DNA of 64,000 nucleotides. Source: Clostridioides sp. ES-S-0054-01 (GTDB lineage Bacteria > Bacillota > Clostridia > Peptostreptococcales > Peptostreptococcaceae). The first letter of the stretch is position 1, and each line of letters opens with the position of its first letter. The notes below the pieces were generated by a model, which had not been told where the DNA came from, did not search any database, and worked only from the letters and a program-made list of their open reading frames with translations. A program made the position numbers and the translations under genes. Positions 25,741-35,419 of this stretch are shown here, piece after piece. The stretch lies in the NCBI GenBank assembly GCA_021561035.1, contig CP067346.1, forward strand, positions 651,001 through 715,000. The letters are read 5' to 3'.

Positions 25741-26208
25741 ATGAAATATCAGGTTTCATTATTAGCAGTGAATAATGTTGAAGTGTCAAAAAAATTTTAC
25801 CAAGAATTATTTGAACAAGAAGTTGAGTTGGATTTAGGTAAAAATGTAACATTTAGTGGAGGATTTGCTATACAAGAAGACTTCGCATGGCTTACAGGGA
25901 TTAATCCAGATACAATTATACAAAAGTCAAATAACATGGAACTTTATTTTGAGGTTGATGATTTTGACGAATTTATTGAAAAACTCAATTCTTATAAAAA
26001 TGTGGAGTTTGTACATAAGCCACTAAAGCATGAATGGCAACAAAAGGTAGTACGTATTTATGACCCAGATAAGCATATTATTGAGATAGGAGAGTCTATG
26101 GAAGTTATAGCTAGAAGATATTTAGATGAGGGATATTCTGTAGAAGAAACTTCTAAAATAATTCAACATCCAATTGAATTTGTAAAGCAGTGTCAAAGTA
26201 ATAAGTAA
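25741..26208 (+). CDS. VOC-superfamily (glyoxalase/bleomycin-resistance-like) protein
   Basis: 155 residues. One glyoxalase fold covers residues 1-118: YQVSLLAVNNVEVSKKFYQE, then a metal-region segment MELYFEVDDFDEFIEKL, and VRIYDPDKHIIEIGE at the end. A helical tail of about 35 residues (IARRYLDEGYSVEETSKIIQ) extends beyond the usual domain. ATG 25741 follows TTAGGAGGAAAATTT. Members bind metals or drugs or act as dioxygenases; the specific role cannot be told. It is monocistronic. Confidence 0.85.
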   Translation: MKYQVSLLAVNNVEVSKKFYQELFEQEVELDLGKNVTFSGGFAIQEDFAWLTGINPDTIIQKSNNMELYFEVDDFDEFIEKLNSYKNVEFVHKPLKHEWQQKVVRIYDPDKHIIEIGESMEVIARRYLDEGYSVEETSKIIQHPIEFVKQCQSNK

Positions 26209-26227
26209 AGTTTTCTTTTATTATATA

Positions 26228-26277
26228 AGTCACATGATGATGTAATTACATTAAGTCACATGATGATGTAATTACAT
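26228..26277. repeat. Two tandem 25-bp repeats
   Basis: AGTCACATGATGATGTAATT with a short tail occurs twice with period 25, just after the VOC gene. Non-coding. Confidence 0.75.
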
Positions 26278-26500
26278 AAAATTGTGTTTAATATGCTCAA
26301 GTAGTAATTACTTGAATTAAGATTGATTATAATGTAATGAAGTAAAGAGAATCTATGGGATTAATATTTGATAAGAATGATAAAGTAAATAATAAATAAA
26401 ATAAACATTATAAAATAGTATTAAAGATAGATGCTAAGAAATAAATATTTAAAAATAAATCTCACAAATAAATTAAAATATATAATACTAATAAAATGAC

Positions 26501-26535
26501 AAAGGTGATAGTTTTTAATAGACTATCACCTTTTT
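26501..26535 (+). terminator. Terminator hairpin
   Basis: AAAGGTGATAGT and ACTATCACCTTTTT form a strong stem with a short loop and T tail. The rest of 26209-27122 has no gene; it also holds a distant inverted repeat, AAATGTAGTT (26613-26622) / AACTACATTT (26688-26697). Confidence 0.75.
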
Positions 26536-27122
26536 AGTTTTGGATACTGTAAATTAACTTGTACTTTTAAAAATAATCTCTACTTTAATAGCAACAATTA
26601 TTTATTTACTATAAATGTAGTTTTATCCACATGAATTTACTTCATTTATAGGTTTAAAGATAAATTATCTAAATAGTGCCTAAATACAACTACATTTTGA
26701 CTAAAAGTAGATTTTTAAGAAAAAACAATGATATTTAGATGAAAATTGAAAACAAGAAATGACCTTATTTTATATAAGTAGAACCGTAAACAACACTAGA
26801 AAATATAAATTATGAAAATAATAATATTTTTATAAAATAATAAAGTTTTTTTGATTAAAAGTTTTATATTAAAATGTCAAAATGAAGAAACTCTTTATAA
26901 ATTAATTATGCAAGAAAAAGAATATATTAGAATTTTATAATATTGATTAACTATCAATATATTATCTAAATCTTAATATTTTTAGTGAGACTTTAAGACA
27001 GATAATGTCCTATTAAAGATACTATATCTTAGATAAAATAAATTAAAACAAAAATAGGATAAGATTAAAAAAGAAAGTAAATCATGAAACATCAAAAAAT
27101 TTATTTTAAGGAGGAATAAAGT

Positions 27123-27380
27123 ATGAAGTTTCAAGAAATGATTAATAGTCTTGGTCTTTGGATTGTTTCTAGTTTTTTAGTAATTATTTCAGTTGTTCAA
27201 GCAATCGTATTTATGAAGGCAGCGTTAAAAGAGGCTTCAAATCTTGGTATTGAAAGAAAAGGAATTAAAGCAGCAATTCGCTCAGCTAGTGTTACAGCAA
27301 TTGGACCTTCTCTATCTCCTGTTATTACATTATTATCACTTGTAGCTGTGATTGGTACTCCTACGACTTGGATGAGGCTT
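27123..27380 (+). pseudogene. DUF5058 membrane protein, N-terminal fragment
   Basis: The first 86 residues hold two helices (SLGLWIVSSFLVIISVVQAI) and the family block SVTAIGPSLSPVITLLSLVA, then GTPTTWMRL, as in DUF5058 proteins (about 230 residues, usually beside an M20 peptidase gene). After about 27380 the frame enters unrelated DNA and ends at 27446. ATG follows AAGGAGGAATAAAGT. The break is the left edge of an imported block with higher GC and different codon use. Confidence 0.7.
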
Positions 27381-27524
27381 GAAATCCCACCAGCATTCCA
27401 ACTTCAAAATAAATATCATCATGGACACAGGCAAACTCCGATATAATATCGAAAAGTTCATTATCCTTTCTGTCATCACCCATATACAGTTAAATTAACC
27501 GTATACGAGTAAAGGAGATTTCAT

Positions 27525-27770
27525 ATGACGTATTCAGAAGCCGTTATAAAACGATTGACAGAGCTATGTGAGGAAAGAAAAATCACAATCAATAAACTTG
27601 CCACTTTATCTGGTATCACGCAATCTACAGTAGAGAACTTGATGAAAGGACAAAGAATCCAAAGCTGAAAACACTTCACAAACTTGCAATAGCGTTGGAT
27701 ATGACTGTTTCTGAATTGCTGGATTTTCCAGAAATGAACGAATCGGCATTTGATGATGATTGTCATAAAA
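27525..27770 (+). pseudogene. Frameshifted Xre-type regulator
   Basis: ATG 27525 after AAAGGAGATTTCAT. It reads SEAVIKRLTELCEERKITIN, then KLATLSGITQSTVENLMKG, then the frame is lost. The +1 frame continues KNPKLKTLHKLAIALDMTVS and ELLDFPEMNESAFDDD. A small deletion near 27650 separates the halves. Such short HTH proteins are frequent cargo of conjugative elements of gut Firmicutes. It lies in the imported block, convergent with the YafY regulator. Confidence 0.75.
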
Positions 27771-27793
27771 TGCGTCCATTATGTAGTCGAATA

Positions 27794-28726
27794 TTAGAGT
27801 TCATATATGGAAGCTATATCATATATTCTATGCTTCATTTTTGTACGAATATGTAACGGCTCTAAACACTCACATTTGTCTCCAAAACTCAAAAGAATAT
27901 CATAGTGATATTCGTTCTCTACGAAAGGAAAACTGACAATGTAATGCTCATCACCATCTGGAGAAAAGTTTTCATAAGAACAATAATCAAGCACTCTATC
28001 CATAATAGAGTTATGAATACGAATTTTAATTACTGTCTGTATAGTTTTCAAAATATTCGCAAATTCTAATTGCGGTTTTTGATAATCTCGTGGTATAAAT
28101 GTTTCCTCTTGTATTTGTAGGTTTGATATACGAGATAGTCTAAATAAACGAAAATCATTTCTTTTGTGGCAATACCCATACAAATACCAATGACTACTTT
28201 TCAATATAAGCTGATATGGCTCGACTGTTCGTGCGGTCTTATTTCCATGGTGGGCTATATATTCAAAGGTCAATAGATTGCTTTCCTGCAAAGCTACTTT
28301 GATAATTTCTAAATATGGCTGTATGTTGCTGTTACCCATCCACTTACTTAAATCAATACAAATTTGATTAACTTTTAGTTCAATTTCTTTTGCTCTGTCA
28401 GTAGGTATAAAACTTTTGACTTTCGCAAGAGCATTTATTAGTTCCTCACCTCGTATCATGTTGGAAAGACTGGAAAGTCCCATCAGAATAGCAGAAAGGT
28501 CAGCAGTTGAAAAAACTTTTCTATCAATTTTGTAATTTGGCATAATTTCAAATCCACCGCCTACTCCCGATGTTGAACGAATAGGAATACCTGCTAAGTC
28601 GATAGCGTCTATGTCACGGTAAATTGTACGTAGTGAAACTTCAAACATATCTGCTAACTCTTGTGCGCTAATACGCTCTTTATCAAGGAGAACCAAAACA
28701 ATGCTCATAAGCCTATCAACTTTCAT
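27794..28726 (-). CDS. YafY/WYL-family transcriptional regulator
   Basis: 310 residues from ATG 28726, which follows AAAGGTGG; a TTG 18 bases upstream is less likely. The N-terminal winged HTH (RISAQELADMFEVSLRTIYR, then DIDAIDLAGIPI) is of the HTH_11/DeoR type. The WYL domain spans about residues 135-215 (TVEPYQLILKSSHWYLYGYC) and is followed by a WCX-like extension. WYL domains bind small or nucleic acid ligands. It is divergent from the isochorismatase-like gene with a 105-base gap, so it probably controls that operon. Confidence 0.9.
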   Translation of the reverse strand: MKVDRLMSIVLVLLDKERISAQELADMFEVSLRTIYRDIDAIDLAGIPIRSTSGVGGGFEIMPNYKIDRKVFSTADLSAILMGLSSLSNMIRGEELINALAKVKSFIPTDRAKEIELKVNQICIDLSKWMGNSNIQPYLEIIKVALQESNLLTFEYIAHHGNKTARTVEPYQLILKSSHWYLYGYCHKRNDFRLFRLSRISNLQIQEETFIPRDYQKPQLEFANILKTIQTVIKIRIHNSIMDRVLDYCSYENFSPDGDEHYIVSFPFVENEYHYDILLSFGDKCECLEPLHIRTKMKHRIYDIASIYEL

Positions 28727-28831
28727 TTGGTTACCACCTTTCAAATTTTATTTTTTTTATTATATATTATTGCCATAATGGTGTCAACTATTGTGTGATA
28801 TACTGAAAAAGTAGAGAAAGGAGGTTATAAT

Positions 28832-29326
28832 ATGCAGAAAAAAGCCTTAGTAATCATTGATATTCAAAACGATATGACAAAGAATTACAAGGAAATAATT
28901 GGTAATATAAACAATTCCATAGATTGGGCAGTTAGAAATGACGTTCACGTTGTTTACATTAGGCATTATAATTTATCAGCTGGAACGAGAACTTTTAAAC
29001 CTAATACACATGGGTCTGAATTGGCTTCAGATTTGAATATAGTGTCGAATAATGTTTTTACGAAATCCAAAGGTAATGTATTAACTAGTGAAGAGTTTAC
29101 AGACTTTGTAAATAAAAATGGAATATGTGAATTCTACATAGCTGGAGGAGACGCTGTTGCTTGCATTAAATCAAGCACATATAATTTAGCAAAAGCAAAT
29201 TATAAAGTTAATGTTTTATCAGATTGTATTACTAGCTATGACAAAAAGAAAATAAATGAAATGCTTCATTATTATGAAAGCAAAGGATGTAAACTAATTA
29301 GTTTATGTAGTTTGTTAAATTCATAA
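28832..29326 (+). CDS. Isochorismatase-like cysteine hydrolase
   Basis: 164 residues. The catalytic triad of the superfamily is complete: Asp in ALVIIDIQND (residue 10), Lys in FTKSKGN (about 79) and Cys in GGDAVACIKSS (about 111). Members include nicotinamidases and N-carbamoyl hydrolases; true isochorismatases lack the Cys. ATG 28832 follows AAAGGAGGTTATAAT. The DJ-1/PfpI gene follows at 29 bases. The substrate is unknown, but an amide is likely. Confidence 0.88.
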   Translation: MQKKALVIIDIQNDMTKNYKEIIGNINNSIDWAVRNDVHVVYIRHYNLSAGTRTFKPNTHGSELASDLNIVSNNVFTKSKGNVLTSEEFTDFVNKNGICEFYIAGGDAVACIKSSTYNLAKANYKVNVLSDCITSYDKKKINEMLHYYESKGCKLISLCSLLNS

Positions 29327-29355
29327 GTAGAAAATAATAGAAATGGAGGAAATAT

Positions 29356-29994
29356 ATGTTTACAATCTATGTTTACGTTCTTGATACTTTAGCGGATTGG
29401 GAACTAGGATATGTTATTTCAGAGCTTAATTCTGGTAGGTTTTTTAAAAAGGACGCACAGCGTGTATCGCTCAAAACAGTTAGTTATTCTAAAGAGCCAA
29501 TCAATACAATGGGTGGACTGACAATAGTACCTAATTGCTTAATTGATGATATTGTTGTGAGTGAAACAAGTGTCTTGCTCTTGCCCGGCGCAGATACATG
29601 GAACGACCCAAAACATGGCGCTATTATTGAAAAAGCAAGCGAATTTCTTTCTTTAGGTGCTACGGTTTGTGCAATTTGTGGAGCTACTGCTGCTCTAGCC
29701 AACTTTGGACTATTGGATAAGCGTCCACATACAAGTAATGGTGCAGGCTTCCTTGAAATGGTTTCTTCTTGTTACAAAGGACAAAATTTTTATATAGACA
29801 AGCCGTCTGTAGCGGATAATAATCTTATTACTGCAAGTTCCACTGGAGCTTTATTGTGGGCGAAACAAATTATTGAGCGTTTAGATGTCTTTCAATCAAA
29901 CACACTGGAATATTGGTATGAATATTTCAGTACAGGTGAGCCAAAATATTTCTTTGCTCTCATGCAAAGTTTGCCATCTAGCGATAAATGTTAG
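29356..29994 (+). CDS. DJ-1/PfpI-family protein
   Basis: 212 residues with the nucleophile elbow VCAICGATAALA (Cys about residue 108) and an upstream acid (DTLADWELGYV). SVLLLPGADTW matches the family's glycine-rich strand. Members act as glyoxalase III or deglycases, chaperones, amidases or stress proteins. ATG follows AATGGAGGAAATAT. Together with the isochorismatase-like enzyme it makes a two-gene unit under the divergent WYL regulator. GC and codon use are above the local average, which suggests horizontal origin. Confidence 0.88.
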   Translation: MFTIYVYVLDTLADWELGYVISELNSGRFFKKDAQRVSLKTVSYSKEPINTMGGLTIVPNCLIDDIVVSETSVLLLPGADTWNDPKHGAIIEKASEFLSLGATVCAICGATAALANFGLLDKRPHTSNGAGFLEMVSSCYKGQNFYIDKPSVADNNLITASSTGALLWAKQIIERLDVFQSNTLEYWYEYFSTGEPKYFFALMQSLPSSDKC

Positions 29995-30170
29995 TCAATT
30001 CATTTTGCAAAAATGAGGTATAGAGTATTCTATCAGATTATTTATTAGTATGACGCTTTTACTGCTACTTACTTTGAACCTTATGTAAAACAATAAACAC
30101 TATACATTCAGTTTAGTGAGGATGATATTATGAGAAACTACTAATCGTTTCATTCAATGATATTGAGGAT

Positions 30171-30542
30171 ATGATTTTTCAACAAACTGTTAAATGGCTT
30201 TCTGATAAATTGTCTTGTGTTCCTTTTACTTTTAAGAAATACAATTATGATTTTGCCATATATCCATTTACCCGTACTTTTACAAACAATGCAGGACAAG
30301 AGGTATATTTGACTGCAAAAGAATTTGACCTCTTGTACTTCATTTTTTTACATAAGGGGCAGGTATTTACAAAAGAACAGTTATACGGGAATGTATGGGA
30401 ATATAACAACGCCTCAGAGGGAAGCAATCTCACATCATTTATACGGAAGTTAAGAAAGAAAGTAGAGCCATTCCCAGACAATCAGCAGTATATAGTGACA
30501 GTCTGGGGTGTGGGCTACAAATTTAGAGAAGAAAAACCGTAG
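30171..30542 (+). CDS. OmpR/PhoB-type winged-helix regulator, N-terminus disrupted
   Basis: The C-terminal 95 residues are a complete OmpR-type DNA-binding domain: VYLTAKEFDLLYFIFLHKGQ, then FTKEQLYGNVWEY, then SFIRKLRKKVEP and VWGVGYKFREEK. No receiver domain precedes it. An upstream ATG at 30130 (MR-N/K-LLIVSFNDIEDM) is one base out of frame, so a short N-terminal part was probably lost to a frameshift. No ribosome-binding site is clear for the ATG at 30171. It may be non-functional. Confidence 0.65.
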   Translation: MIFQQTVKWLSDKLSCVPFTFKKYNYDFAIYPFTRTFTNNAGQEVYLTAKEFDLLYFIFLHKGQVFTKEQLYGNVWEYNNASEGSNLTSFIRKLRKKVEPFPDNQQYIVTVWGVGYKFREEKP

Positions 30543-30587
30543 ATTATGTATCACTAATTAGTGAGTTACATATAATCTACGGTTTTT
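30532..30587 (+). terminator. Terminator overlapping the end of the winged-helix gene
   Basis: AAAAACCGTAGATTATGT and the complementary ATAATCTACGGTTTTT form a long stem (16 or more bp) that begins inside the last codons. No gene is seen from here to 31350. Confidence 0.8.
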
Positions 30588-31266
30588 GCTTTTATCATAT
30601 ATTTTCTATGTGCTTAATCATATCGTCATATCAAAGCTCTTTCGTGTGTGGTAAATTAGTAGTAAATTCAACTCTCAAAATCCAAGGTAATGATGACAAA
30701 CCTAGTGTTTAAGTGATAATAAGCATTTCTATTTTAAATTTAACAGAAATTTATAAAGCTTAACTAAATGTTAGAATAATTTACATAAATGTTAGAAAAA
30801 TACTATCATATAAGTAAGGACTTTTTTCAATAAATCATACATGATAAAAAATTGTTAACTAGGTTATCCTCTTGAATGGTAGTGAAATAGTCTATATTGA
30901 GGATTTATTTATACTATTTTTAGAAAGATATGAAGCTGTAGGTAGATTTGTTTTTTAAAGAATAGAACTTTTTAATTTTATTATCATTTTAAATGAATCA
31001 CGCTCTAAAATTTAAAATAATTTTAGGTTTATTTTGTTATATATTTATATAATATTTAGGGGTTGATAAAGTTTCAAGTTGAGGTTTGATAATTTGAGGT
31101 AATGGTTTATTGATTTGCAGTAGTCATTTAGTATATTTTAATTTATTTATAGAATTATATTAATTTAAGTAGATATAAGTAACAAATTATATTTTTATGA
31201 TAACATTTTCTTTACAAATTTTTAGGTATATGTTAATATTTAGAAAAATGCATATGTATTCATAAA

Positions 31267-31274
31267 AAACGTTT
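31267..31274. promoter_or_regulatory. Possible LacI-family operator core
   Basis: AAACGTTT, the central dyad of many LacI-family operators, lies 92 bases upstream of the first gene of the operon that ends with a lacI-type gene. The flanks (AAAAAACGTTTAAAA) are nearly symmetric. Weak evidence by itself. Confidence 0.35.
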
Positions 31275-31365
31275 AAAATGAGTAAAGAGGTGTTAAAAAA
31301 GAAATCGTATGCAGTTAAAATGAGAAAGTTAAATTATAACTTAAATAAATATGGAGGGTATAAAT

Positions 31366-32373
31366 ATGAGAAAATATCAAGATTCAAAAAAAGTTGTAAG
31401 AAACTACTTTGAAGCATTAGAAAATGCCAATGGAGATGGAATTAAAAATGTTTTAAAACAACACATGAAATCAGATTATAATTGGAAAGGTGTATATCCA
31501 TTTCGTGAGCAAGAAGGAATTGAAAATGTAGCAGACGTATTTTGGAAGCCTTTAAAAAATTCATTGAGTAATATGCAAAGACGACAAGATATTTTTATTG
31601 CAGGAACTAATGAGATTGACAATAGCGAGTGGGTAATGAGTATGGGACACTTTATGGGACTTTTTGATAATGATTGGCTTGGTATTAAACATACTCGCAA
31701 AATGATTAGTTTAAGATATGCAGAATTTAATTGTGTTCAGGATGGAAAAATTTCTAAAACTGGATTATTTGTAGATATAATCGGATTTATGATTCAAGCA
31801 GGAGTAAATCCATTACCTCCACAAACTGGTTCATATTTTGTATATCCAGGTCCAGTTGACCATAATGGATTACTTTTTGAAGATGCAGATGAAATTGAAG
31901 GAGTAAAAACTTTGGAATTAGTGAATAAAATGGTAGATGATTTGTCTAAATTAAATGAAAGTGGTTCTATGGGATGCCCTCCAAAAGTACTTGAGAAATC
32001 ATGGGCTAAAGATATGATTTGGTATGGTCCAGGAGGAATTGGTGCTTCTTATACTATACCTAGATACCAAGAGCAACACCAACTACCATTTAGAAATAAT
32101 TTGAAAGGAAAGACCTTCAATGGACATGTATGCAGATTTGCAGAAGGGAACTTTGCTTGTTTCTTTGGGTGGCCTAATCTGACTAATATACCGTGTGGAG
32201 GTTTTTTAGGATTGCCAGGTGGTGAGATTAAAGCAGATATGCAGGTTGTTGATGTTTATTATCGCAAAGGGGATAAGCTTCAAGAAAACTGGGTACTAAT
32301 TGATATTCCTTATTGGCTGAAACAACAAGGTCTTGATATTCTTGAGAGAACTAAAAGTATTTTTAATGCCTAA
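31366..32373 (+). CDS. Double SnoaL/NTF2-like protein A
   Basis: 335 residues from ATG 31366, preceded by ATGGAGGGTATAAAT; the in-frame ATG at 31351 overlaps that ribosome-binding site. It has two SnoaL-like (NTF2 fold) halves. The first (about 1-155) starts DSKKVVRNYFEALENANGDG; the second (about 185-330) includes WAKDMIWYGPGGIGASYTIP and CRFAEGNFACFFGWPN. SnoaL-like folds act as cyclases, isomerases, hydratases or ligand binders. It is the first gene of a five-gene operon with two transporters. No signal peptide, so cytoplasmic. The reaction is unknown. Confidence 0.75.
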   Translation: MRKYQDSKKVVRNYFEALENANGDGIKNVLKQHMKSDYNWKGVYPFREQEGIENVADVFWKPLKNSLSNMQRRQDIFIAGTNEIDNSEWVMSMGHFMGLFDNDWLGIKHTRKMISLRYAEFNCVQDGKISKTGLFVDIIGFMIQAGVNPLPPQTGSYFVYPGPVDHNGLLFEDADEIEGVKTLELVNKMVDDLSKLNESGSMGCPPKVLEKSWAKDMIWYGPGGIGASYTIPRYQEQHQLPFRNNLKGKTFNGHVCRFAEGNFACFFGWPNLTNIPCGGFLGLPGGEIKADMQVVDVYYRKGDKLQENWVLIDIPYWLKQQGLDILERTKSIFNA

Positions 32374-32408
32374 TTATGCATACGTATTCTAAAAAGGAGG
32401 GATATAAA

Positions 32409-33974
32409 GTGATATCTAGTGATAAAAGTGATGAGATAGTAAAAGAGCAAGAAAAAGAAAATTCTATAAGTGAGCTTGAATCAGACAAAGTTAAGGAAAA
32501 ACATAAATTTAAAGTAAATCAAACTAATTTTAATAATATAGATAAAAATCAAATTACTGATAATGAAACTACTAATAATAGAACTACTAATAATGAAACT
32601 ACTAATAATGAAATTACTAAAAATCAAATTATTGATAATGAAACTACTAATAATAGAACTACTAATAATGAAATTACTAAAAATCAAATTACTGATAATG
32701 AAACTACTAATAATAGAACTACTAATAATGAAATTACTAAAAATCAAATTACTAATAATGAAATTACTAATAATGAAATTACTGATAATAAAACAGGCAT
32801 ACATAAAACTGATGAAGATAAATCTAATATAAATATTACTACTGAAAAAAATGAAAAGGACTTATTTAAGGGGGAATATAATATGGACTCTACAAAAATT
32901 TACTATGGAGATTCACTAGAAGTAACACCTGTTGGAGTGATGGATTACAATGATTTTTCAAAACAGACAAAAAGGGAGCAAGAAATACCAGGATTTGATT
33001 CTAAGTATAGAGACTTTGTAGATTATATTATGAAAATAACACATAATATTTGGGAAGAAAAAGGTATAGGGGCTATTTATGATACATATCACAACAATGT
33101 TACAATGCACTGTGGTTCTTCTAATTTAGTTGGTATTAAAGACGTTATTTCCAATACTCTTCAAACACTACATGCGTTTCCGGATAGAAGATTAATTGGT
33201 CAAAATGTAATATGGTCTAACTTTGGTGCTGATGGTTTTTTATCTTCTCATCGTGTTTTGTCTACAGCAACTAATCTAGGTGATAGTAATTTTGGACCAG
33301 CAACAGGTCGAAAAATAAACTTTAGAACTGTAATTGATTGTGCTACAACGAACAATAGAATTCATGAAGAGTGGTTAGTTAGAGATAATCTATGGATTGT
33401 TACTCAATTAGGATTAAACCCTCAAGAAGTAGCAAAAGACATGGCAAAAGCAAGTGCATCTAAAGTACTTAGTTTGCAATCAACCTATGGTATCTGTGAA
33501 TCTATGGACGGTCAATTTATGCCAGCTAAGTACCAAGCAAAAGATGATTCTGTTGGTGAAATGATGCTTGAGATGACAAGTCGTATTTATAATTATAAAT
33601 ATATAAATGAAGTTAAAAAATACTATCATGATAATGCAGTAGTCCATTTTATATGCGATAAAGATTTAAATGGATATGATGAGATACAGGGTATGATTGT
33701 AAGTTTCCTTGCCTCAATTCCAAATGGAAGTTATGAAGTAGAGAGAGTAACCTGTAATCAAAGGGAAAAAAATGAAGGATATGATGTATCTGTAAGATGG
33801 AGATTACGTGGAATAAATGAAGGGATAGGTTTTTTTGGACAGCCTTCTGGAAAGCATGTGGAGGTAATGGGAATCAATCATTATCATGTATTACAAGGTA
33901 AGGTAAAGGAAGAATGGATAACTTTTGATGGTATGGATGTTTTAAAGCAAATGTATATGGGTGTAGAAGAGTAG
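32409..33974 (+). CDS. Double SnoaL/NTF2-like protein B with Asn/Thr repeat extension
   Basis: 521 residues from GTG 32409, after AAAAGGAGGGATATAAA. Residues 1-48 are charged. About 49-128 are 16 pentapeptide repeats (TTNNE, ITKNQ and variants). From about 158 on there are two SnoaL-like halves (YRDFVDYIMKITHNIWEEKG; YNYKYINEVKKYYHDNAVVH). A second strong start, GGGGGAATATAAT before ATG 32883, would give the 364-residue enzyme without the extension. Either two isoforms are made or the extension is a recent addition. Start codon 35 bases after protein A. Confidence 0.75.
   Translation: MISSDKSDEIVKEQEKENSISELESDKVKEKHKFKVNQTNFNNIDKNQITDNETTNNRTTNNETTNNEITKNQIIDNETTNNRTTNNEITKNQITDNETTNNRTTNNEITKNQITNNEITNNEITDNKTGIHKTDEDKSNINITTEKNEKDLFKGEYNMDSTKIYYGDSLEVTPVGVMDYNDFSKQTKREQEIPGFDSKYRDFVDYIMKITHNIWEEKGIGAIYDTYHNNVTMHCGSSNLVGIKDVISNTLQTLHAFPDRRLIGQNVIWSNFGADGFLSSHRVLSTATNLGDSNFGPATGRKINFRTVIDCATTNNRIHEEWLVRDNLWIVTQLGLNPQEVAKDMAKASASKVLSLQSTYGICESMDGQFMPAKYQAKDDSVGEMMLEMTSRIYNYKYINEVKKYYHDNAVVHFICDKDLNGYDEIQGMIVSFLASIPNGSYEVERVTCNQREKNEGYDVSVRWRLRGINEGIGFFGQPSGKHVEVMGINHYHVLQGKVKEEWITFDGMDVLKQMYMGVEE
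32553..32792 (+). repeat. 16 tandem 15-bp units encoding Asn/Thr pentapeptides
   Basis: 240 bases, exactly 16 units of 15 bp. A higher-order 60-bp block (ITDNE-TTNNR-TTNNE-ITKNQ) recurs three times. The period is a multiple of three, so copy-number changes would keep the frame. Confidence 0.95.
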
Positions 33975-34113
33975 GATTATTTGGAGTATAAATGGTTTTG
34001 AAATCTATATAATGAGTATTCTTTTTATAAAATTTAAGCAATGTATATAAAAAATAGGGGGAAATTTTTAGAAAGATTATGATTAACATTAAAAAGGGGG
34101 ATTTATAAAGAAT

Positions 34114-35376
34114 ATGAAAACAACAGTTGAGATAGAAAATGATATTATATTAGGAAGGGGTTATTCAAACTTAAAAAGAGGAATTGCATTTTTTTCAATT
34201 GCTTTAATATACTTTTTTTATTGCTACAACTTTATGGTAGGTACATTTATTAAACCAACAATGATTTATGCTCTAACAGAGGGTGGATTTGGTTTTTCAT
34301 TAAAACAAACAGAAGAAATATTTGCTGTTATGTCTTTTGGAACAATTCCAGGTACGTTTATTTTTGGAGTGATTTCTACAAAAATTGGAAAAAAGAGGAC
34401 TTTGATTAGTGTTGCTTTATTAATTGGATTGACAACATTTATACCAATGTTGTCTCCTACAAATATTATGTTATGGAAAATTGCACGTTTGTGTACAGGA
34501 GTAGTACTAGGTGGTGTATTTGGAACAGCTATGCCTTTGGTTGCAGATATGTTTCCTAGTAAATATCGTGGTAAGTTAGCTGCTATATTAACTGCCTTAT
34601 TTTCGTTAGCTATGATTTTTGGTGGAAAAGTGTATGGAGTTTTGGGTGATGCAAATTGGCAAATATTGATGTATACCGCGATTGTACCACCTATAGTTGG
34701 AGCTATCTTGGCGTTTTTCTTTGTCCCAGATGATTTGGAGTATACAAAAGAATTAGTTAAAAAAGGAAAAGAAACTGGTGAAAAAATTAGCTATATAAGT
34801 ATGTACAAGGGAAAGTATTTATGGATTGGGCTGGGAACAATTCTTTTATCTGGTGCTAATTTTACAGCATATTCAGCATTTTCAAATAATGCAACTACAT
34901 ACTTAGTAACAGGAATAGGAATGACATCAGTAGTAGCTGGTTCTATATATAGTTTACAAGGAATTGGTCAATTAGTAGGATATTTATTCTGGGGCTATAT
35001 AGCAGATAAATTTGGGAGAAAAGTACCTTTTATAGGGATGGCATTAGCAGCAGTATTTGTTTTTATATATACAAAATTAGGGGGAGACAATATAACAACA
35101 TTCTACATGATATCAGTATTGTTAGGTCTTGCTGTTGGATATTCTGGGGCATGGGGAGCATATTATACAGAACTGTTTCCAAGTAAATATCGCTCGTTGT
35201 CATCTGGGATGTCGTTTAATGGAGGAAGAATTATATCTACATTTGCAATACCTGCTATAGCTGGGACAGCTTCTAATACTTTAGGTATGATAACTATTTT
35301 TTATATATCAATAGCAGTATTTGTAGCAGGTGCTATTGTATGGTTATTCTTACCAGAAACATTAAATAAGAAGTAA
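34114..35376 (+). CDS. MFS transporter (AAHS/sugar-acid-like)
   Basis: 420 residues, 12 predicted helices. MFS loop signatures appear in both halves: FGVISTKIGKKRTL (after helix 2) and WGYIADKFGRKVPF (after helix 8). MFPSKYRGKLAAI and LFPSKYRSLSSGM mark the helix 4-5 and 10-11 loops typical of the metabolite:H+ symporter group. ATG follows AAAAAGGGGGATTTATAAAGAAT. It probably imports an organic acid or aromatic acid handled by the SnoaL-like proteins. Two carriers in one operon suggest uptake plus export or two related substrates. Confidence 0.85.
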   Translation: MKTTVEIENDIILGRGYSNLKRGIAFFSIALIYFFYCYNFMVGTFIKPTMIYALTEGGFGFSLKQTEEIFAVMSFGTIPGTFIFGVISTKIGKKRTLISVALLIGLTTFIPMLSPTNIMLWKIARLCTGVVLGGVFGTAMPLVADMFPSKYRGKLAAILTALFSLAMIFGGKVYGVLGDANWQILMYTAIVPPIVGAILAFFFVPDDLEYTKELVKKGKETGEKISYISMYKGKYLWIGLGTILLSGANFTAYSAFSNNATTYLVTGIGMTSVVAGSIYSLQGIGQLVGYLFWGYIADKFGRKVPFIGMALAAVFVFIYTKLGGDNITTFYMISVLLGLAVGYSGAWGAYYTELFPSKYRSLSSGMSFNGGRIISTFAIPAIAGTASNTLGMITIFYISIAVFVAGAIVWLFLPETLNKK

Positions 35377-35419
35377 TAAAATACTGAAAATTCTTTTTTT
35401 ACTTAGAAAGGGGTGGCTT

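Noticed and set aside
32481..32832. Repeat-only frames on both strands (Ile/Ser-rich and Leu/Ile/Lys-rich)
   Set aside because: Alternative readings of the 15-bp repeat array inside the SnoaL-like gene, without ribosome-binding sites.
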